A stretch of 64,000 nucleotides of DNA from Blastococcus sp. TF02A-26 (GTDB lineage: Bacteria > Actinomycetota > Actinomycetes > Mycobacteriales > Geodermatophilaceae), in the NCBI RefSeq assembly GCF_003319125.1, contig NZ_QOHG01000019.1, positions 1-64,000 of the forward strand, read 5' to 3'. The position numbers and the translations under genes are program-made. The notes beneath the pieces are model-generated. The model was given only the letters and a program-made list of their open reading frames with translations. It was not told the origin of the DNA and searched no databases. This document shows, one piece after another, positions 27,352 through 38,254 of this stretch (its first letter is position 1; every line of letters starts with the position of its first letter).

Positions 27352-29822
27352 GCGACTCCTCCGACGGACAGACGGACGACGCCGCCGGGTGCCGTCCCCA
27401 GCTGGTCGCGGACCTCGCTGCCGGGCGAGCGCATCGGCAGCCAGACCACGCGGTCGGGCATCTCGGTGACCCGCACCGGGAGCGTGATGGCACCGGCGGC
27501 GCCGGTGACGGTGAGCCGGTCACCGTCGACGACACCGAGGCGGGCGGCGGCCTCGCGGCCCAGGCGGGCGACCGGCGGGCGGGCGGTGCCGGCCAGCTCC
27601 GGCTCGTCGCGCTGCAGGGTGCCGACGTCGAGCAGCTGGCGCCAGGAGGCGAGGACCGCCTCGTCCTCACCGGGCGCCGCCTCGGCGGCGGGCGCGACGT
27701 CGAGACCGGTGACCGGGGCGACCGTGGCGGGCAGCCCGAGGGCGCCGAGCTCGGCCTGCGCCGCCTCGACGACCGGGAGCCGCAGGTCCACGCCCATCTC
27801 CTCGGCCAGCCCGTGCAGGACCCGGCCGTCGGTCAGCTGCCCGGTCCCGTGCAGCGTGGCGTCGAAGGACCGCACGCGGCCCTCCCAGTCCAGGTAGCTG
27901 CCGGCCTTCTCCGGCGCCGCGGCGACCGGGAGGACGACGTCGGCGTGCTCGGTGACCGCGCTCGGCAGCATCTCCAGGCTGACCACGAACCCGGCCGCGG
28001 CGAGCGCCGCCTCGGCCAGCCGCGGGTCCGGGAGGTCGTGCGGGTCCACGCCGCCGACGAGCAGCCCGCCGAGGGCGCCGTCGCGGACGGCGGTGAGGAT
28101 GCCGGTCAGGTCGCGGCCGGGGGTCGCCGGCAGCGCGTCGGGGGCCAGCCCCCACAGCGCCGCGACGTCGGCCCGGTGCGCGGCGTCGGTCACGACCCGG
28201 CCGCCCGGGAGCAGCCCGGGCAGGGCGCCGGCCTCGACCGCGCCACGCTCGCCGGCCCGCCGCGGGACCCAGGCCACGCGGGCGCCGGTGACCCGGGTGA
28301 GCTCGGCCAGGGCGCTGAACGCGCCGGGGAGCTCCGCCAGCCGCTCGCCGGCGAGCACGACCGCACCCGGCTGCCGCAGCGCCTCGACCGCCGGTCCGCC
28401 CCAGGTGCCGGCGGCGAGCGCGGCGAGCGAGCGGGCCTCGGTGCCGGGGATGGCGCCGAGCACGTTGGCCTGCAGCTTGACCGCGGCGCGGGTGGCGAAC
28501 GGCGCCAGGTCGAACACCGGCAGACCGCGGGTGCGCACGGCGCGGCGGAGCCGGAGGAAGACGATCGGCGACTCCTCCTCCGGCTCGAAGCCGGCGAGCA
28601 GCACGGCCGGGGCGTCGCCCAGCTCGTCGTAGGTGACCGCACCCGCGCCGGGGAAGCGGCCGGCGACGCGCGCGGCGAGGAAGGCCTCCTCCTCGGCCGA
28701 GTGGGCGCGGGCGCGGGCGTCGACGTCGTGGGTGCCGAGCGCCACGCGGGCGAACTTGGCGTAGGCGTAGGCGTCCTCGACGGTCAGCCGGCCGCCGGGC
28801 AGCACGCCGACGCCGCCGGCGGCGCGGGCCGCGGCGAGCCCGGCGGCGGCCGCCGCCCAGGCCTCGGGCCAGGAGGCCGGCTGGAGGACGCCGTCGCGGC
28901 GGACCAGCGGGGTGGTGAACCGCTCGTTGGCGGTCGCGTAGCGGAACGCCCAGCGACCCTTGTCGCAGTTCCACTCCTCGTTGACCTGCGGGTCCTCACC
29001 GGCCAGCCGGCGCTGCACCTTGCCGCGGCGGTAGTCGGTGCGCTGCGCGCAGCCCGAGGCGCAGTGCTCGCAGACGCTGTCCTCGCTGCGCAGGTCGAAC
29101 GGGCGGGAGCGGAACCGGTACTGCGCGCTGGTGAGCGCCCCCACCGGGCAGATCTGGGTCGTGTTGCCGGAGAAGTAGGACTCGAACGGCTCGTCCTCGT
29201 AGATCGCCACCTGCTCCAGCGCGCCGCGCTCGAACAGCTCGATGAACGGGTCCCCGGCGACCTGCTGGGAGAAGCGGGTGCAGCGCGCGCACAGCACGCA
29301 GCGCTCGCGGTCCAGGAGCACCTCGCTGCTGATCGGCAGCGGCTTGGGGTAGGTGCGCTTGACGTCGACGAAGCGGCTCTCGGTGCGGCCGTTGCTGATC
29401 GCCTGGTTCTGCAGCGGGCACTCGCCGCCCTTGTCGCAGACCGGGCAGTCCAGCGGGTGGTTGATGAGCAGCAGCTCCATCGTCCCCTGCTGCGCCTTGT
29501 CGGCGACCGGGCTGGTGAGCTGGGTCTGCACGACCATGCCCTCGGTCACCGGCATGGTGCAGGAGGCGACCGGCTTGCGCTGGCCCTCCACCTCGACCAG
29601 GCACTGGCGGCAGGCGCCGACCGGCTCGAGCAGCGGGTGGTCGCAGAAGCGGGGGATCTGGACCCCGATCATCTCCGCGGCGCGGATGATCAGCGTCCCC
29701 TTCGGGACCGCGACGTCGAAGCCGTCGATCGTGCAGCGGACGGCGTCCGGCGGGGTGTGCGGCCCGGGGGCGCCGGGCGGCACCGCCGCGGCCGGCTCCG
29801 GGCTGGTGGGCGTCAACGTCAC
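27348..29822 (-). CDS. nuoG: NADH-quinone oxidoreductase subunit G
   Basis: An 824-residue iron-sulfur subunit of the peripheral arm. It has an N-terminal 2Fe-2S domain ([20 protein letters not shown]), then [15 protein letters not shown] and [15 protein letters not shown] molybdopterin-oxidoreductase-like domain starts with [20 protein letters not shown] and is likely structural only. The C-terminal part, from about 330, is alanine-rich and less conserved. It starts at a GTG overlapping the nuoF stop and ends overlapping nuoH. Confidence 0.95.
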   Translation of the reverse strand: MTLTPTSPEPAAAVPPGAPGPHTPPDAVRCTIDGFDVAVPKGTLIIRAAEMIGVQIPRFCDHPLLEPVGACRQCLVEVEGQRKPVASCTMPVTEGMVVQTQLTSPVADKAQQGTMELLLINHPLDCPVCDKGGECPLQNQAISNGRTESRFVDVKRTYPKPLPISSEVLLDRERCVLCARCTRFSQQVAGDPFIELFERGALEQVAIYEDEPFESYFSGNTTQICPVGALTSAQYRFRSRPFDLRSEDSVCEHCASGCAQRTDYRRGKVQRRLAGEDPQVNEEWNCDKGRWAFRYATANERFTTPLVRRDGVLQPASWPEAWAAAAAGLAAARAAGGVGVLPGGRLTVEDAYAYAKFARVALGTHDVDARARAHSAEEEAFLAARVAGRFPGAGAVTYDELGDAPAVLLAGFEPEEESPIVFLRLRRAVRTRGLPVFDLAPFATRAAVKLQANVLGAIPGTEARSLAALAAGTWGGPAVEALRQPGAVVLAGERLAELPGAFSALAELTRVTGARVAWVPRRAGERGAVEAGALPGLLPGGRVVTDAAHRADVAALWGLAPDALPATPGRDLTGILTAVRDGALGGLLVGGVDPHDLPDPRLAEAALAAAGFVVSLEMLPSAVTEHADVVLPVAAAPEKAGSYLDWEGRVRSFDATLHGTGQLTDGRVLHGLAEEMGVDLRLPVVEAAQAELGALGLPATVAPVTGLDVAPAAEAAPGEDEAVLASWRQLLDVGTLQRDEPELAGTARPPVARLGREAAARLGVVDGDRLTVTGAAGAITLPVRVTEMPDRVVWLPMRSPGSEVRDQLGTAPGGVVRLSVGGVA

Positions 29823-31147
29823 GAGGCGGCCCCCACGGGCTCGAGGCGGAGGGACCGGCCCAGCCGCGCCTGCTCCTCGGGCGGCAGCAGCGCGACGTAG
29901 TCGTCCCGGAAGTACTTCAGCGAGCTGGCGATGCAGCTGGTGGCGCCGTCACCGAGGGCGCAGAACGAGCGGCCCAGGATGTTGTCGCAGGTGTCGGTCA
30001 ACAGGTCGAGGTCCTGTGCCGTCCCTCGGCCGTGCACGATCCGCTCCAGGATCTGGACCAGCCAGTAGGTGCCCTCCCGGCAGGGGGTGCACTTGCCGCA
30101 GCTCTCGTGGGCGTAGAACTCGGTGAACCGCAGCGTGGCCTCGACGATGGAGTCGGTCTCGTCGAACACCATGAGCGCGGTGGTGCCGAGCATCGACCCC
30201 GCCGCGGCGACCGAGTCGAAGTCCAGCGGGACGTCGAGGTGCTCGGCGGTGAAGTAGGGCGTCGAGGAGCCGCCCGGCGTCCAGAACTTCAGCTCGTGGC
30301 CCGGGCGGACGCCGCCGGCCATCTCCAGCAGCTCGCGCATCGTCGTCCCCATGGGGGCCTCGTACTGGCCGGGGCGGACGACGCGGCCCGACAGCGAGTA
30401 GATCTTCGGGCCGGGGGACTTCTCCGGGCCGAAGGCCTTGAACCAGTCGGCGCCGCCGCGGACGACGAACGGCACGCTGGCCAGCGTCTCCACGTTGTTG
30501 ATCACTGTCGGCGCGCCGTAGAGCCCGGCGACCGCGGGGAACGGCGGCTTGAGCCGGGGCTGACCGCGGTAGCCCTCGAGCGAGTCGAGCAGCGCGGTCT
30601 CCTCGCCGCAGATGTAGGCGCCCGCGCCGGCGTGCACGACCAGCTCCAGGTCGTAGCCGGAGCCCAGGATGTCGCTGCCGAGGTAGCCGGCGGCGTAGGC
30701 CTCCTGCACGGCGTTGACCAGCCGGCGGTGGGCGTGCACGGCCTCGCCGCGGACGTAGATGACGGCGTAGTGGCACCGGATCGCGTAGGCGGAGATGATC
30801 ACGCCCTCCACGAGGGAGTGCGGGTCGGTCATCATCAGCGGCAGGTCCTTGCAGGTGCCCGGCTCGCCCTCGTCGGCGTTGACCACGAGGTACTTGGGCT
30901 TGGCCGCCGGGCCGGTCGGGGTCTCCCCCGGCTTGGGCTGCGGGATGAAGCTCCACTTCATGCCGGTCGGGAAGCCCGCGCCGCCGCGACCGCGCAGCCC
31001 GGAGTCCTTGACCAGGGTGACCAGCTCGTCGGGCGCCATGCCCAGCGCGGTGCGCAGGGCGGCGTAGCCGTCGAGCGACTCGTAGGTGGACAGCCGCCAG
31101 GGCTGGTCGGCTCCCCAGCGCGAGGTGAGGACGGGGGTCAGGGGCAT
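29819..31147 (-). CDS. nuoF: NADH-quinone oxidoreductase subunit F
   Basis: A 442-residue subunit that binds NADH, FMN and one 4Fe-4S cluster. Motifs are [16 protein letters not shown] (NADH), [14 protein letters not shown] (FMN), [14 protein letters not shown], and [11 protein letters not shown] with a later cysteine for the cluster. The ATG lies 4 nt after the nuoE stop. Standard length. Confidence 0.97.
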   Translation of the reverse strand: MPLTPVLTSRWGADQPWRLSTYESLDGYAALRTALGMAPDELVTLVKDSGLRGRGGAGFPTGMKWSFIPQPKPGETPTGPAAKPKYLVVNADEGEPGTCKDLPLMMTDPHSLVEGVIISAYAIRCHYAVIYVRGEAVHAHRRLVNAVQEAYAAGYLGSDILGSGYDLELVVHAGAGAYICGEETALLDSLEGYRGQPRLKPPFPAVAGLYGAPTVINNVETLASVPFVVRGGADWFKAFGPEKSPGPKIYSLSGRVVRPGQYEAPMGTTMRELLEMAGGVRPGHELKFWTPGGSSTPYFTAEHLDVPLDFDSVAAAGSMLGTTALMVFDETDSIVEATLRFTEFYAHESCGKCTPCREGTYWLVQILERIVHGRGTAQDLDLLTDTCDNILGRSFCALGDGATSCIASSLKYFRDDYVALLPPEEQARLGRSLRLEPVGAAS

Positions 31148-31151
31148 GGGG

Positions 31152-32162
31152 TCACGCCTTCCCGGGACCCTGGCCGGAGGTGCCCGGCTCGGATCCCGCG
31201 GGTGTGTCGGTACCGGTCGCGCCGTCGGGCAGCCGCCGTCCGGCGGGCTCGGGGGCGTCGGGGTGCGAGCCGGCCGCGCCGGCCTTCTCGGCCGGGCTGT
31301 CGGCGGCGGCGACGCGGGCGTCGGCCGCCTCCTCGCCGGGGGACTGCCCGGTGCGGCCGGAGGGCCGGACGGTCTCCCGCGGCTCGCCGGCGTCGGCGGG
31401 CTGCGCGCCCGGTCCGCGCATCGGTGGAGCGGACTCCCCGCGCTCCTCGGCGAGGTGGACGCCGATCAGGGTCGGGCCCGCCTGCCAAGGCGCGTCGACC
31501 GCCGCGGCGGCCTCGACCTCGTCGGCGTACTGGGAGAAGCCGGCCAGCTGCCGGGAGACGCCGCGGAAGTCGGTGAGCGGGGCGCCCCGGGTGGGGTGCG
31601 GCTTCTCGCCCCGGCGCAGGGCCGCGACCAGTTCGCGCGCGCTCTCGACGTCCTGCTGGTCGTAGAACTCGTAGTCGACGGTGACGACCGGCGCGTAGTC
31701 GCAGGCCGCCAGGCACTCGGCGTGCTCGAGGGTGACCGAGCCGTCGGCGGCGGTCTCGTCGTGGTGGACGCCGAGGTCGGCGCTGAGCGCGTCCATGATC
31801 CGCTGGCCGCCGAGGACGTTGCACAGGGTGTTCGTGCAGACGCTCACCAGGTGCCGGCCGGTCGGGCGCCGCTTGTACATCGTGTAGAAGGTCGCGACCG
31901 CGCCGACCTCGGCCTTGGTCAGGCCCAGCTCCTCGGCGCAGAGCGCGACGCCCTCGGGCGAGACGTAGCCCTGGACCGACTGCACGAGGTGCAGCATCGG
32001 CAGCAGCGCCGAGCGCGGCTGCGGGTAGCGGGCCATGATCTCCCGCGCCTCGAGCCGGGTCTGCTCGGTCAGCGGCGGCAGGTCGGCCGGGGCCGGCTGC
32101 ACCGGGCTGCTGTCGAGCCCGGTGACCGCGGTGCCCTCGGCGGAGCCGGGGAGCGCACTCAT
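31152..32162 (-). CDS. nuoE: NADH-quinone oxidoreductase subunit E with long C-terminal tail
   Basis: A 336-residue protein. The first about 200 residues are a complete NuoE thioredoxin-like domain binding a 2Fe-2S cluster through VCTNTLC and [12 protein letters not shown]. The remaining about 135 residues are low-complexity, rich in A, G, P, E and D, ending with an acidic, disordered stretch; this is nearly twice the length of E. coli NuoE. The ATG overlaps the nuoD stop (ATGA). The tail stays in one frame to the stop 4 nt before nuoF, so it is not a fusion with a known domain. Confidence 0.93.
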   Translation of the reverse strand: MSALPGSAEGTAVTGLDSSPVQPAPADLPPLTEQTRLEAREIMARYPQPRSALLPMLHLVQSVQGYVSPEGVALCAEELGLTKAEVGAVATFYTMYKRRPTGRHLVSVCTNTLCNVLGGQRIMDALSADLGVHHDETAADGSVTLEHAECLAACDYAPVVTVDYEFYDQQDVESARELVAALRRGEKPHPTRGAPLTDFRGVSRQLAGFSQYADEVEAAAAVDAPWQAGPTLIGVHLAEERGESAPPMRGPGAQPADAGEPRETVRPSGRTGQSPGEEAADARVAAADSPAEKAGAAGSHPDAPEPAGRRLPDGATGTDTPAGSEPGTSGQGPGKA

Positions 32163-33481
32163 CGGTCGACTCCTCCCATCACGGGGTCGATGGAGGCGAT
32201 CGCCGCGATGACGTCGGCGATCATGCCGCCCTCGCTCATCGCGGCCGTGGCCTGCAGGTTCACGAAGCTGGGGTCGCGCACGTGGACGCGCCACGGGCGG
32301 GTGCTGCCGTCGCTGACGACGTGGTAGCCGAGCTCGCCGCGGGGGGACTCGACCGGCACGTACACCTGGCCGGCCGGCACCCGGAAGCCCTCGGTGACCA
32401 GCTTGAAGTGGTGGATGAGGGACTCCATCGAGCCGGCCATGATGTGCTGGACGTGCTCCAGGGAGTTGCCCATGCCGTCGGCGCCGAGCGAGAGCTGCGC
32501 CGGCCACGCGATCTTCTTGTCCTCGACCATGACCGGGCCCGGCTCCAGCCGGTCCAGCGCCTGGGCGACGATCTTCAGCGACTCCTGCATCTCGGCCATG
32601 CGGACCAGGTAGCGACCCCAGGCATCGGAGGTGTCGGCGGTCGGGACCTCGAAGTCGTAGGTCTCGTAGCCGAGGTAGGGCTCGACCTTGCGCAGGTCCC
32701 ACGGCAGGCCGGCGGCGCGCAGCACCGGGCCGGTGACGCCGAGCGCGACGCAGCCGGTGACGTCGAGGTAGCCGACGTCCTTGAGCCGCCGCTGCCAGAT
32801 CGGCTGGCCGGTGAGCATCCGGTGGTACTCGGCCAGCCGCTTCGGCATGACCTCCAGCCACTCGCGGATGGACTCCACCGCGCCGGGCGGGAGGTCCTGC
32901 GCCAGGCCGCCGGGGCGGATGTAGGCGTGGTTCATCCGCAGGCCGGTGATCTCCTCGAGGAGGTCCAGGCACAGCTCCCGCTCGCGGAAGCCGTTGGTCA
33001 TCGCGGTGAGCGCGCCGAGCTCCATGCCGCCGGTGGCCAGGCCGACCAGGTGCGAGGCGATCCGGTTGATCTCCATGACCAGCACGCGGATGGTCGCCGC
33101 CCGCTGCGGGATCTGGATGCCGAGCAGCTTCTCGACCGCCATGCAGTAGCCGGCCTCGTTGTACAGCGGGGACAGGTAGTCCATCCGCGTCACGAAGGTC
33201 GTGCCCTGCGTCCAGTTGCGGTACTCGGTGTTCTTCTCGATGCCGGTGTGCAGGTAGCCGATGACCACCCGCGCCTTGGTCACCGTCTCGCCCTCGAGGT
33301 CGAGCACCAGCCGCAGCACGCCGTGGGTGGACGGGTGCTGCGGCCCCATGTTGACGACGAGGCGTTCCTCGCCGCCGAGGTCCTGGCCGAAGGTCTGGTC
33401 CCAGTCGCCGCCGGTGACTGTGTAGACCCGGCCCTCGGTGGTCTCGCGGGACCCTGCGTACGGGTCCTGGGTGGCGGTCAT
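32159..33481 (-). CDS. nuoD: NADH-quinone oxidoreductase subunit D
   Basis: A 440-residue hydrogenase-like subunit that forms the quinone site with NuoB. It shows [32 protein letters not shown] and the C-terminal [10 protein letters not shown] chose the ATG at 33481, 8 nt after GAGGGGGG; a GTG at 33508 overlapping nuoC is possible but lacks a ribosome site. It overlaps nuoE by 4 nt. Confidence 0.96.
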   Translation of the reverse strand: MTATQDPYAGSRETTEGRVYTVTGGDWDQTFGQDLGGEERLVVNMGPQHPSTHGVLRLVLDLEGETVTKARVVIGYLHTGIEKNTEYRNWTQGTTFVTRMDYLSPLYNEAGYCMAVEKLLGIQIPQRAATIRVLVMEINRIASHLVGLATGGMELGALTAMTNGFRERELCLDLLEEITGLRMNHAYIRPGGLAQDLPPGAVESIREWLEVMPKRLAEYHRMLTGQPIWQRRLKDVGYLDVTGCVALGVTGPVLRAAGLPWDLRKVEPYLGYETYDFEVPTADTSDAWGRYLVRMAEMQESLKIVAQALDRLEPGPVMVEDKKIAWPAQLSLGADGMGNSLEHVQHIMAGSMESLIHHFKLVTEGFRVPAGQVYVPVESPRGELGYHVVSDGSTRPWRVHVRDPSFVNLQATAAMSEGGMIADVIAAIASIDPVMGGVDR

Positions 33482-33494
33482 CGGGAGGCCCCCC

Positions 33495-34240
33495 TCATCG
33501 GTAGGCACGTCGCGTGTCAGGGGGCGGGATGGTGGCGTCGTGGTACTCCACCGGGACGCCGCCGAGCGGGTAGTCCTTGCGCTGGGGGAAGCCGTCCCAG
33601 TCGTCGGGCATGAGGATCCGGGTCAGCGAGGGGTGGCCGTCGAAGACGATGCCGAACATGTCGAACGCCTCCCGCTCCTGCCAGTCCGCCGTCGGGTAGA
33701 CGCCGGTCACCGACGGGACGTGCGGGTCCTCCGCGGTCACCGCCACCTCCAGCCGGATGCGGCGCCGGTAGGTCATCGACGTCAGGTGGTAGACGACGTG
33801 CAGCCGGGGGCGGCCGGGCGTGACCTCCGGACCGCCGCTGTCGAGGTAGTCGACGCCGGAGACGCTGCTGAGCAGCTCGAAGCGCAGCGCGTCGTCGTCG
33901 CGCAGGGCCTGGACCAGGGTCAGCAGGTGCTCGCGCGCCACGAAGTAGGTGATCTCGCCGCGGTCCACCAGCACCCGCGGGACGGCGGCCGTGTAGGTCG
34001 CCTCGCCGACCGCCTCCACCAGCGCGTCGGTGACCTCGTCGAAGTACCCGCCGTAGGGCCGCTCGGTGGAGTGCAGCGCCACCGCGCCGCCGGGCTCCAC
34101 GCGGACCAGCCCGCCGAAGCCGGAGGTGTCGCCGCTGCCGGAGACGCCGAACGCGCCGCGCCGGAAGCCGCCGGCCGGGCCGCCGCCGATGCCCTGCTGG
34201 CCGCCGTCCGGGCCGGGGGTCGGGAAGCCGCCGTCGCTGC

Positions 34241-34244
<4 letters not shown>
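33495..34244 (-). CDS. nuoC: NADH-quinone oxidoreductase subunit C
   Basis: A 249-residue peripheral-arm subunit. The first about 50 residues are a glycine-rich extension ([17 protein letters not shown]). The conserved fold follows, with the signature [20 protein letters not shown] and [19 protein letters not shown]. The ATG overlaps the nuoB stop (ATGA). Confidence 0.95.
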
Positions 34245-34921
<677 letters not shown>

Positions 34922-34932
34922 GGTCGACTACC

Positions 34933-35295
34933 TCAGTCCCATTCCAGTCCGCCGCGGCGCCACACGTAGACGTAGGCGATGAACACGGTGGCGATGAACA
35001 CGACCATCTCGACCAGCCCGAAGACGCCGAGCGCGTCGTTGGCGACCGCCCACGGGTAGAGGAAGACGATCTCGATGTCGAAGACGATGAAGATCATCGC
35101 CGTCAGGTAGTACTTGATCGGGAAGCGGCCGCCGGTGAGCGGCTGGTCGACCGGCTCGATCCCGCACTCGTAGGCCTGCAGCTTCGCCCGGTTGTAGCGG
35201 CGCGGGCCGACGTACGGAGCGGCGGTGACGGAGAAGAGGGCGAACGCCGCGGCCAGCCCGAACAGGCCGACGATCGGCACGTAGGTCGACAGCAT
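34933..35295 (-). CDS. nuoA: NADH-quinone oxidoreductase subunit A
   Basis: A 120-residue three-helix membrane subunit, the first gene of the nuo set. It has the conserved loop [11 protein letters not shown] with its cysteine and the following [20 protein letters not shown]. The ATG at 35295 gives the family's normal start; the open frame upstream is not conserved. It lies 87 bp after menJ, so it may have its own promoter or read through from menJ; a GTGA-N6-TCAC site lies 16 bp upstream. Confidence 0.95.
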   Translation of the reverse strand: MLSTYVPIVGLFGLAAAFALFSVTAAPYVGPRRYNRAKLQAYECGIEPVDQPLTGGRFPIKYYLTAMIFIVFDIEIVFLYPWAVANDALGVFGLVEMVVFIATVFIAYVYVWRRGGLEWD

Positions 35296-35310
35296 CAGCG
35301 GCACCCTACG

Positions 35311-35324
35311 GTGATCCAGGTCAC
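35311..35324. promoter_or_regulatory. GTGA-N6-TCAC inverted repeat upstream of nuoA
   Basis: GTGATCCAGGTCAC lies 16 bp upstream of the nuoA start. Its geometry matches both CRP/FNR sites (TGTGA-N6-TCACA) and the core of the Rex operator, though it lacks the outer T/A bases of either. It may control nuo expression separately from menJ. Confidence 0.4.
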
Positions 35325-35382
35325 GATCCGTGCACGGGAGTGGCACACCGTGTCGATCCGATACCAACTCGTCATGTCGGCC

Positions 35383-36669
35383 TCACACCGCCGGGGTCAG
35401 TCGGGTCAGGACGGCCAGGGCCCGGTCGAACCGGTCCCCCTCGCGGCCGTCGGAGAGGTTGCCCATCAGCCGCAGCGCCCGGTTCACCAGCGCCGGCCGC
35501 TTGAGGCCGTGGGCGGTGGCGAAGCGGACGACGTCCGGACGGTCGAGCAGCGCGAGGAAGCCCATGCCGAGCCGGTGGTGGCGCCCGTACTCCTCGCGCA
35601 GCCGGGCGGGGTACCGGCGCAGCGCGACCTCCCGGGCGGGTCCCTCGGGCAGGCGGAGCGCCGCGACCGCGGTCTCGGCCGCCATCCGGCCGGTCTCCAG
35701 CGCGTAGCTGATGCCCTCGCCGTTGAACGGGTTGACCACGCCGGCGGAGTCGCCGGCCAGCAGCAGGCCGCGGGTGTAGGCGGGCTGGCGGTGCAGCGCC
35801 ATCGGCAGCCCGGCGCCGCGCAGCGGGGTCACCGCGTGCTCCTCGCCCAGCTCCCACTCGGGGGGCAGCGTCGCCAGCCACTGCCGCAGCACGGCGCGGG
35901 GCTCGGCGCCGGTGCCGCGCCGGGTGTCCAGCAGCCCGAAGCCGACGTTGGCGGTGCCGTCGCCCATGCCGAAGGACCAGCCGTAGCCGGGCATCGAGTC
36001 GGCGCTGGGGCCCTCGGCGGAGAGGTCGAAGGAGATGTCGAGGTAGTCGTCGACCGACCGCGGCGTGCGCACGTACCGGCGCACGGCGACGCCCAGCGGC
36101 CGGTCCTCGCGGCGGACGAGCCCGAGGGACTTGGCCAGCCGGCCCGACAACCCCTCGGCGGAGATCACCAGCGGCGCCCGCCAGGTGACCGGTTCACGGC
36201 CGGGCCCCACCAGCGCCCGCACGCCCGCGACCCGGCCGGCCTCGTCGAGGAACGGATCGGTGACCTGGACGCCGGTGTGCACCCGCGCCCCGGCGGCGGC
36301 CGCGTGGTCGGCGAGCAGCGTGTCGAGGTCGCTGCGCGTGCGGATGAGGCCGTACGACGGCCAGGACCGCAGCTGCGGCCAGTCGACCTCCACGACCTGG
36401 CCGCCGCCGAACACCCGCAGGCCGCGGTGCCGGATCCAGCCGGTGGTGTCGACCCCGAGGTCGTCGAGCGCCTTGACGCCGCGGGGCGTCAGGCCGTCGC
36501 CGCAGACCTTCTCCCGCGGGAAGTCGGCCTTGTCGACGACGACGACGTCCAGACCCGCGGTCGCCAGCGTCCGGGCGGCCGACGAACCCGCCGGTCCGGC
36601 GCCCACGACGACGACGTCGGCACGGAGGTCGCCGTCCGGCGGCGCCTCCGCGAGCGACCTCGGCGGCAC
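35383..36669 (-). CDS. menJ: menaquinone reductase (geranylgeranyl reductase family)
   Basis: A 428-residue FAD protein that saturates one isoprene unit of the menaquinone tail, as shown for mycobacterial MenJ. It has a Rossmann motif VVVGAGPAGSSAARTL (about 20-35), the family KVCGDGLTPRGV, and the second FAD segment LLLAGDSAGVVNPFNGEGIS (about 303-322). The GTG start is preceded by GAGGGGGG at about 7 nt. It lies 87 bp upstream of nuoA on the same strand, and a near-consensus Rex operator is centred about 40 bp upstream. A generic geranylgeranyl lipid reductase role is the alternative. Confidence 0.88.
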   Translation of the reverse strand: MPPRSLAEAPPDGDLRADVVVVGAGPAGSSAARTLATAGLDVVVVDKADFPREKVCGDGLTPRGVKALDDLGVDTTGWIRHRGLRVFGGGQVVEVDWPQLRSWPSYGLIRTRSDLDTLLADHAAAAGARVHTGVQVTDPFLDEAGRVAGVRALVGPGREPVTWRAPLVISAEGLSGRLAKSLGLVRREDRPLGVAVRRYVRTPRSVDDYLDISFDLSAEGPSADSMPGYGWSFGMGDGTANVGFGLLDTRRGTGAEPRAVLRQWLATLPPEWELGEEHAVTPLRGAGLPMALHRQPAYTRGLLLAGDSAGVVNPFNGEGISYALETGRMAAETAVAALRLPEGPAREVALRRYPARLREEYGRHHRLGMGFLALLDRPDVVRFATAHGLKRPALVNRALRLMGNLSDGREGDRFDRALAVLTRLTPAV

Positions 36670-36700
36670 GTCGTTCCCCCCTCGCTGGTTCCCGGTGAGC

Positions 36701-36718
36701 TTGTGAACATTTTCACTA
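36701..36718. promoter_or_regulatory. Rex operator (ROP) upstream of menJ
   Basis: TTGTGAACATTTTCACTA matches the actinobacterial Rex consensus TTGTGAA-N4-TTCACAA at 13 of 14 fixed positions. It is one of the few AT-rich spots in the region and lies 32-49 bp upstream of the menJ start. A rex gene is in the same window (63509 onward), so NADH/NAD+-dependent repression of menJ, and by read-through perhaps of nuoA-N, is likely. Confidence 0.75.
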
Positions 36719-36780
36719 AGTGGTCCGATCAGAGCCTACGCCCGGGTGTGAGCCAGGGAACAAGCCCCCCGTGACGAGGT

Positions 36781-37437
36781 TCACGTCCGGGGCGGTCCGC
36801 CGGTACCGGCGAGGGCGGCGCGCACGGCGTCGTCGGAGGTGGGCCGGAAGTCGGTGTAGGCCTGGCCGACGGCCCGGAAGGCCCGCGGCACGGTCAGGCA
36901 GACGAGGTCGTCGACCGCGGGGGCGAGCTCGGCCAGGGCCCGGGGCGAGGCGACCGGTACGGCGAGGACCACCCGCGCAGGGGCCCGGGCCCGCAGCGCC
37001 GCCAGGGCCGCGCGCACGGTGGCACCGGTGGCGACGCCGTCGTCCACGAGCACGACGATGCGGCCGGCGACCGGCAGCGGCGCCCGGCCGGTGCGGTAGG
37101 CCTCGGTGCGGCGGCGCAGCTCGGCCAGCTCGCGCTCGCGCACCGCGGCGAAGGCGGCCTCGTCCACGCCCGCGGCGGAAAGGACCTCGGGGCTGCGCAC
37201 GGTCTCCACCACCCCGCCGACGGCGGCGAGGGCGCCCATCGCCAGCTCCGGGCGGCCGGGCAGTCCGAGCTTGCGGACGGCGAGCACGTCCAGCGGCGCG
37301 CCGAGGGCCGCCGCGACCGGGGCGGCGACGACGACCCCGCCGCGCGGCAGGCCGAGCACCACGGCGTCGGCACCGACCCGGCCGGTCACCGCCTCGGCCA
37401 GGGCGCGGCCGGCCTCGGCGCGGTCGGCGAAGCGCAT
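36781..37437 (-). CDS. phosphoribosyltransferase-domain protein
   Basis: A 218-residue protein of the type I PRTase fold. The PRPP-binding loop is GRIVVLVDDGVATGATVRAA (about 122-141), and it starts with a hood-like FADRAEAGRALAEAVTGRVG. Proteins of this group are often annotated as predicted phosphoribosyltransferases; the nucleobase or other acceptor is unknown. ATG start. It ends about 110 bp before menJ starts and begins 20 bp after menG on the same strand, so it probably shares the menG transcript. Confidence 0.85.
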   Translation of the reverse strand: MRFADRAEAGRALAEAVTGRVGADAVVLGLPRGGVVVAAPVAAALGAPLDVLAVRKLGLPGRPELAMGALAAVGGVVETVRSPEVLSAAGVDEAAFAAVRERELAELRRRTEAYRTGRAPLPVAGRIVVLVDDGVATGATVRAALAALRARAPARVVLAVPVASPRALAELAPAVDDLVCLTVPRAFRAVGQAYTDFRPTSDDAVRAALAGTGGPPRT

Positions 37438-37457
37438 GCCGGTGTGCCGCCCTGCGG

Positions 37458-38192
37458 TCAGGCCCGGCGGCGGGCGCGGTGCAGGGCGACGATGCCGCCG
37501 GTCAGGTCCCGCCAGGCGACGTCGTCCCAGCCGGCGGCGCCGATGCGGGCGGCGAGGGCGGCCTGGTCCGGCCAGGCCCGGATCGACTCGGCCAGGTAGA
37601 CGTAGGCATCGGGGTTGCTGCTCACCGCCCGGGCGATCCGGGGCAGCGCGCGCATCAGGTACTCGGTGTAGACGGTGCGGAACGGCGCCCAGGTGGGGCT
37701 GGAGAACTCGCAGACGACCAGCGTGCCGCCCGGCCGCGTGACCCGGGAGAACTCCCGGAGGGCGGCGTCGGGGTCGGCGACGTTGCGCAGCCCGAACGAG
37801 ATGACGACGGCGTCCACGCTGGCGTCGGCCAGCGGCAGCGCCATCGCGTCCCCGGCCACCTTGGGCACCGGCCGCTCGGCGCCGGCCCGCAGCATCCCCT
37901 GGGAGAAGTCGCAGGCGATCGCGGTCACCCCGCCGGCGGCCAGCTCGACGGTCGAGACGGCCGTCCCGGCCGCGACGTCGAGCACCGTCTGACCCGGCCG
38001 GGCGCCGACGGCCTCACGGGTGGCCCGGCGCCAGGCGGCGTCGCGGCCGCCGGAGAGCACCGTGTTGGTGACGTCGTAGCGGCGGGCGACGCGGTCGAAC
38101 ATCGCGGCCACCTCGGCGGGTGCCTTGTCGAGCCCGGCCCGGAGCCCGGCGGGTGCCTCGTCGCGGGGTGCCTCGTCTCGCCGGTCTGCCAC
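37458..38192 (-). CDS. menG: demethylmenaquinone methyltransferase
   Basis: A 244-residue class I methyltransferase (MenG/UbiE) that makes the last methylation in menaquinone synthesis. SAM motif I is [19 protein letters not shown] (about 69-87). The UbiE signatures are [18 protein letters not shown] and [20 protein letters not shown]. It starts at a GTG in the 62-bp divergent gap to menF, without a clear ribosome site, so leaderless translation is possible. Confidence 0.95.
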   Translation of the reverse strand: MADRRDEAPRDEAPAGLRAGLDKAPAEVAAMFDRVARRYDVTNTVLSGGRDAAWRRATREAVGARPGQTVLDVAAGTAVSTVELAAGGVTAIACDFSQGMLRAGAERPVPKVAGDAMALPLADASVDAVVISFGLRNVADPDAALREFSRVTRPGGTLVVCEFSSPTWAPFRTVYTEYLMRALPRIARAVSSNPDAYVYLAESIRAWPDQAALAARIGAAGWDDVAWRDLTGGIVALHRARRRA

Positions 38193-38254
38193 GGCGACCG
38201 ACGTTACAGAGCCTCTCGCGGCAGCGGAGCGCCCCGGCTGCCTACTCTGGAGCG

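Noticed and set aside
33482-33508. GTG at 33508 as the nuoD start
   Set aside because: Overlaps nuoC and lacks a ribosome site, while ATG 33481 has GAGGGGGG at good distance.
35311-36774. 487-codon plus-strand open frame antisense to menJ
   Set aside because: Covers a well-supported FAD protein on the other strand and has no domain of its own.
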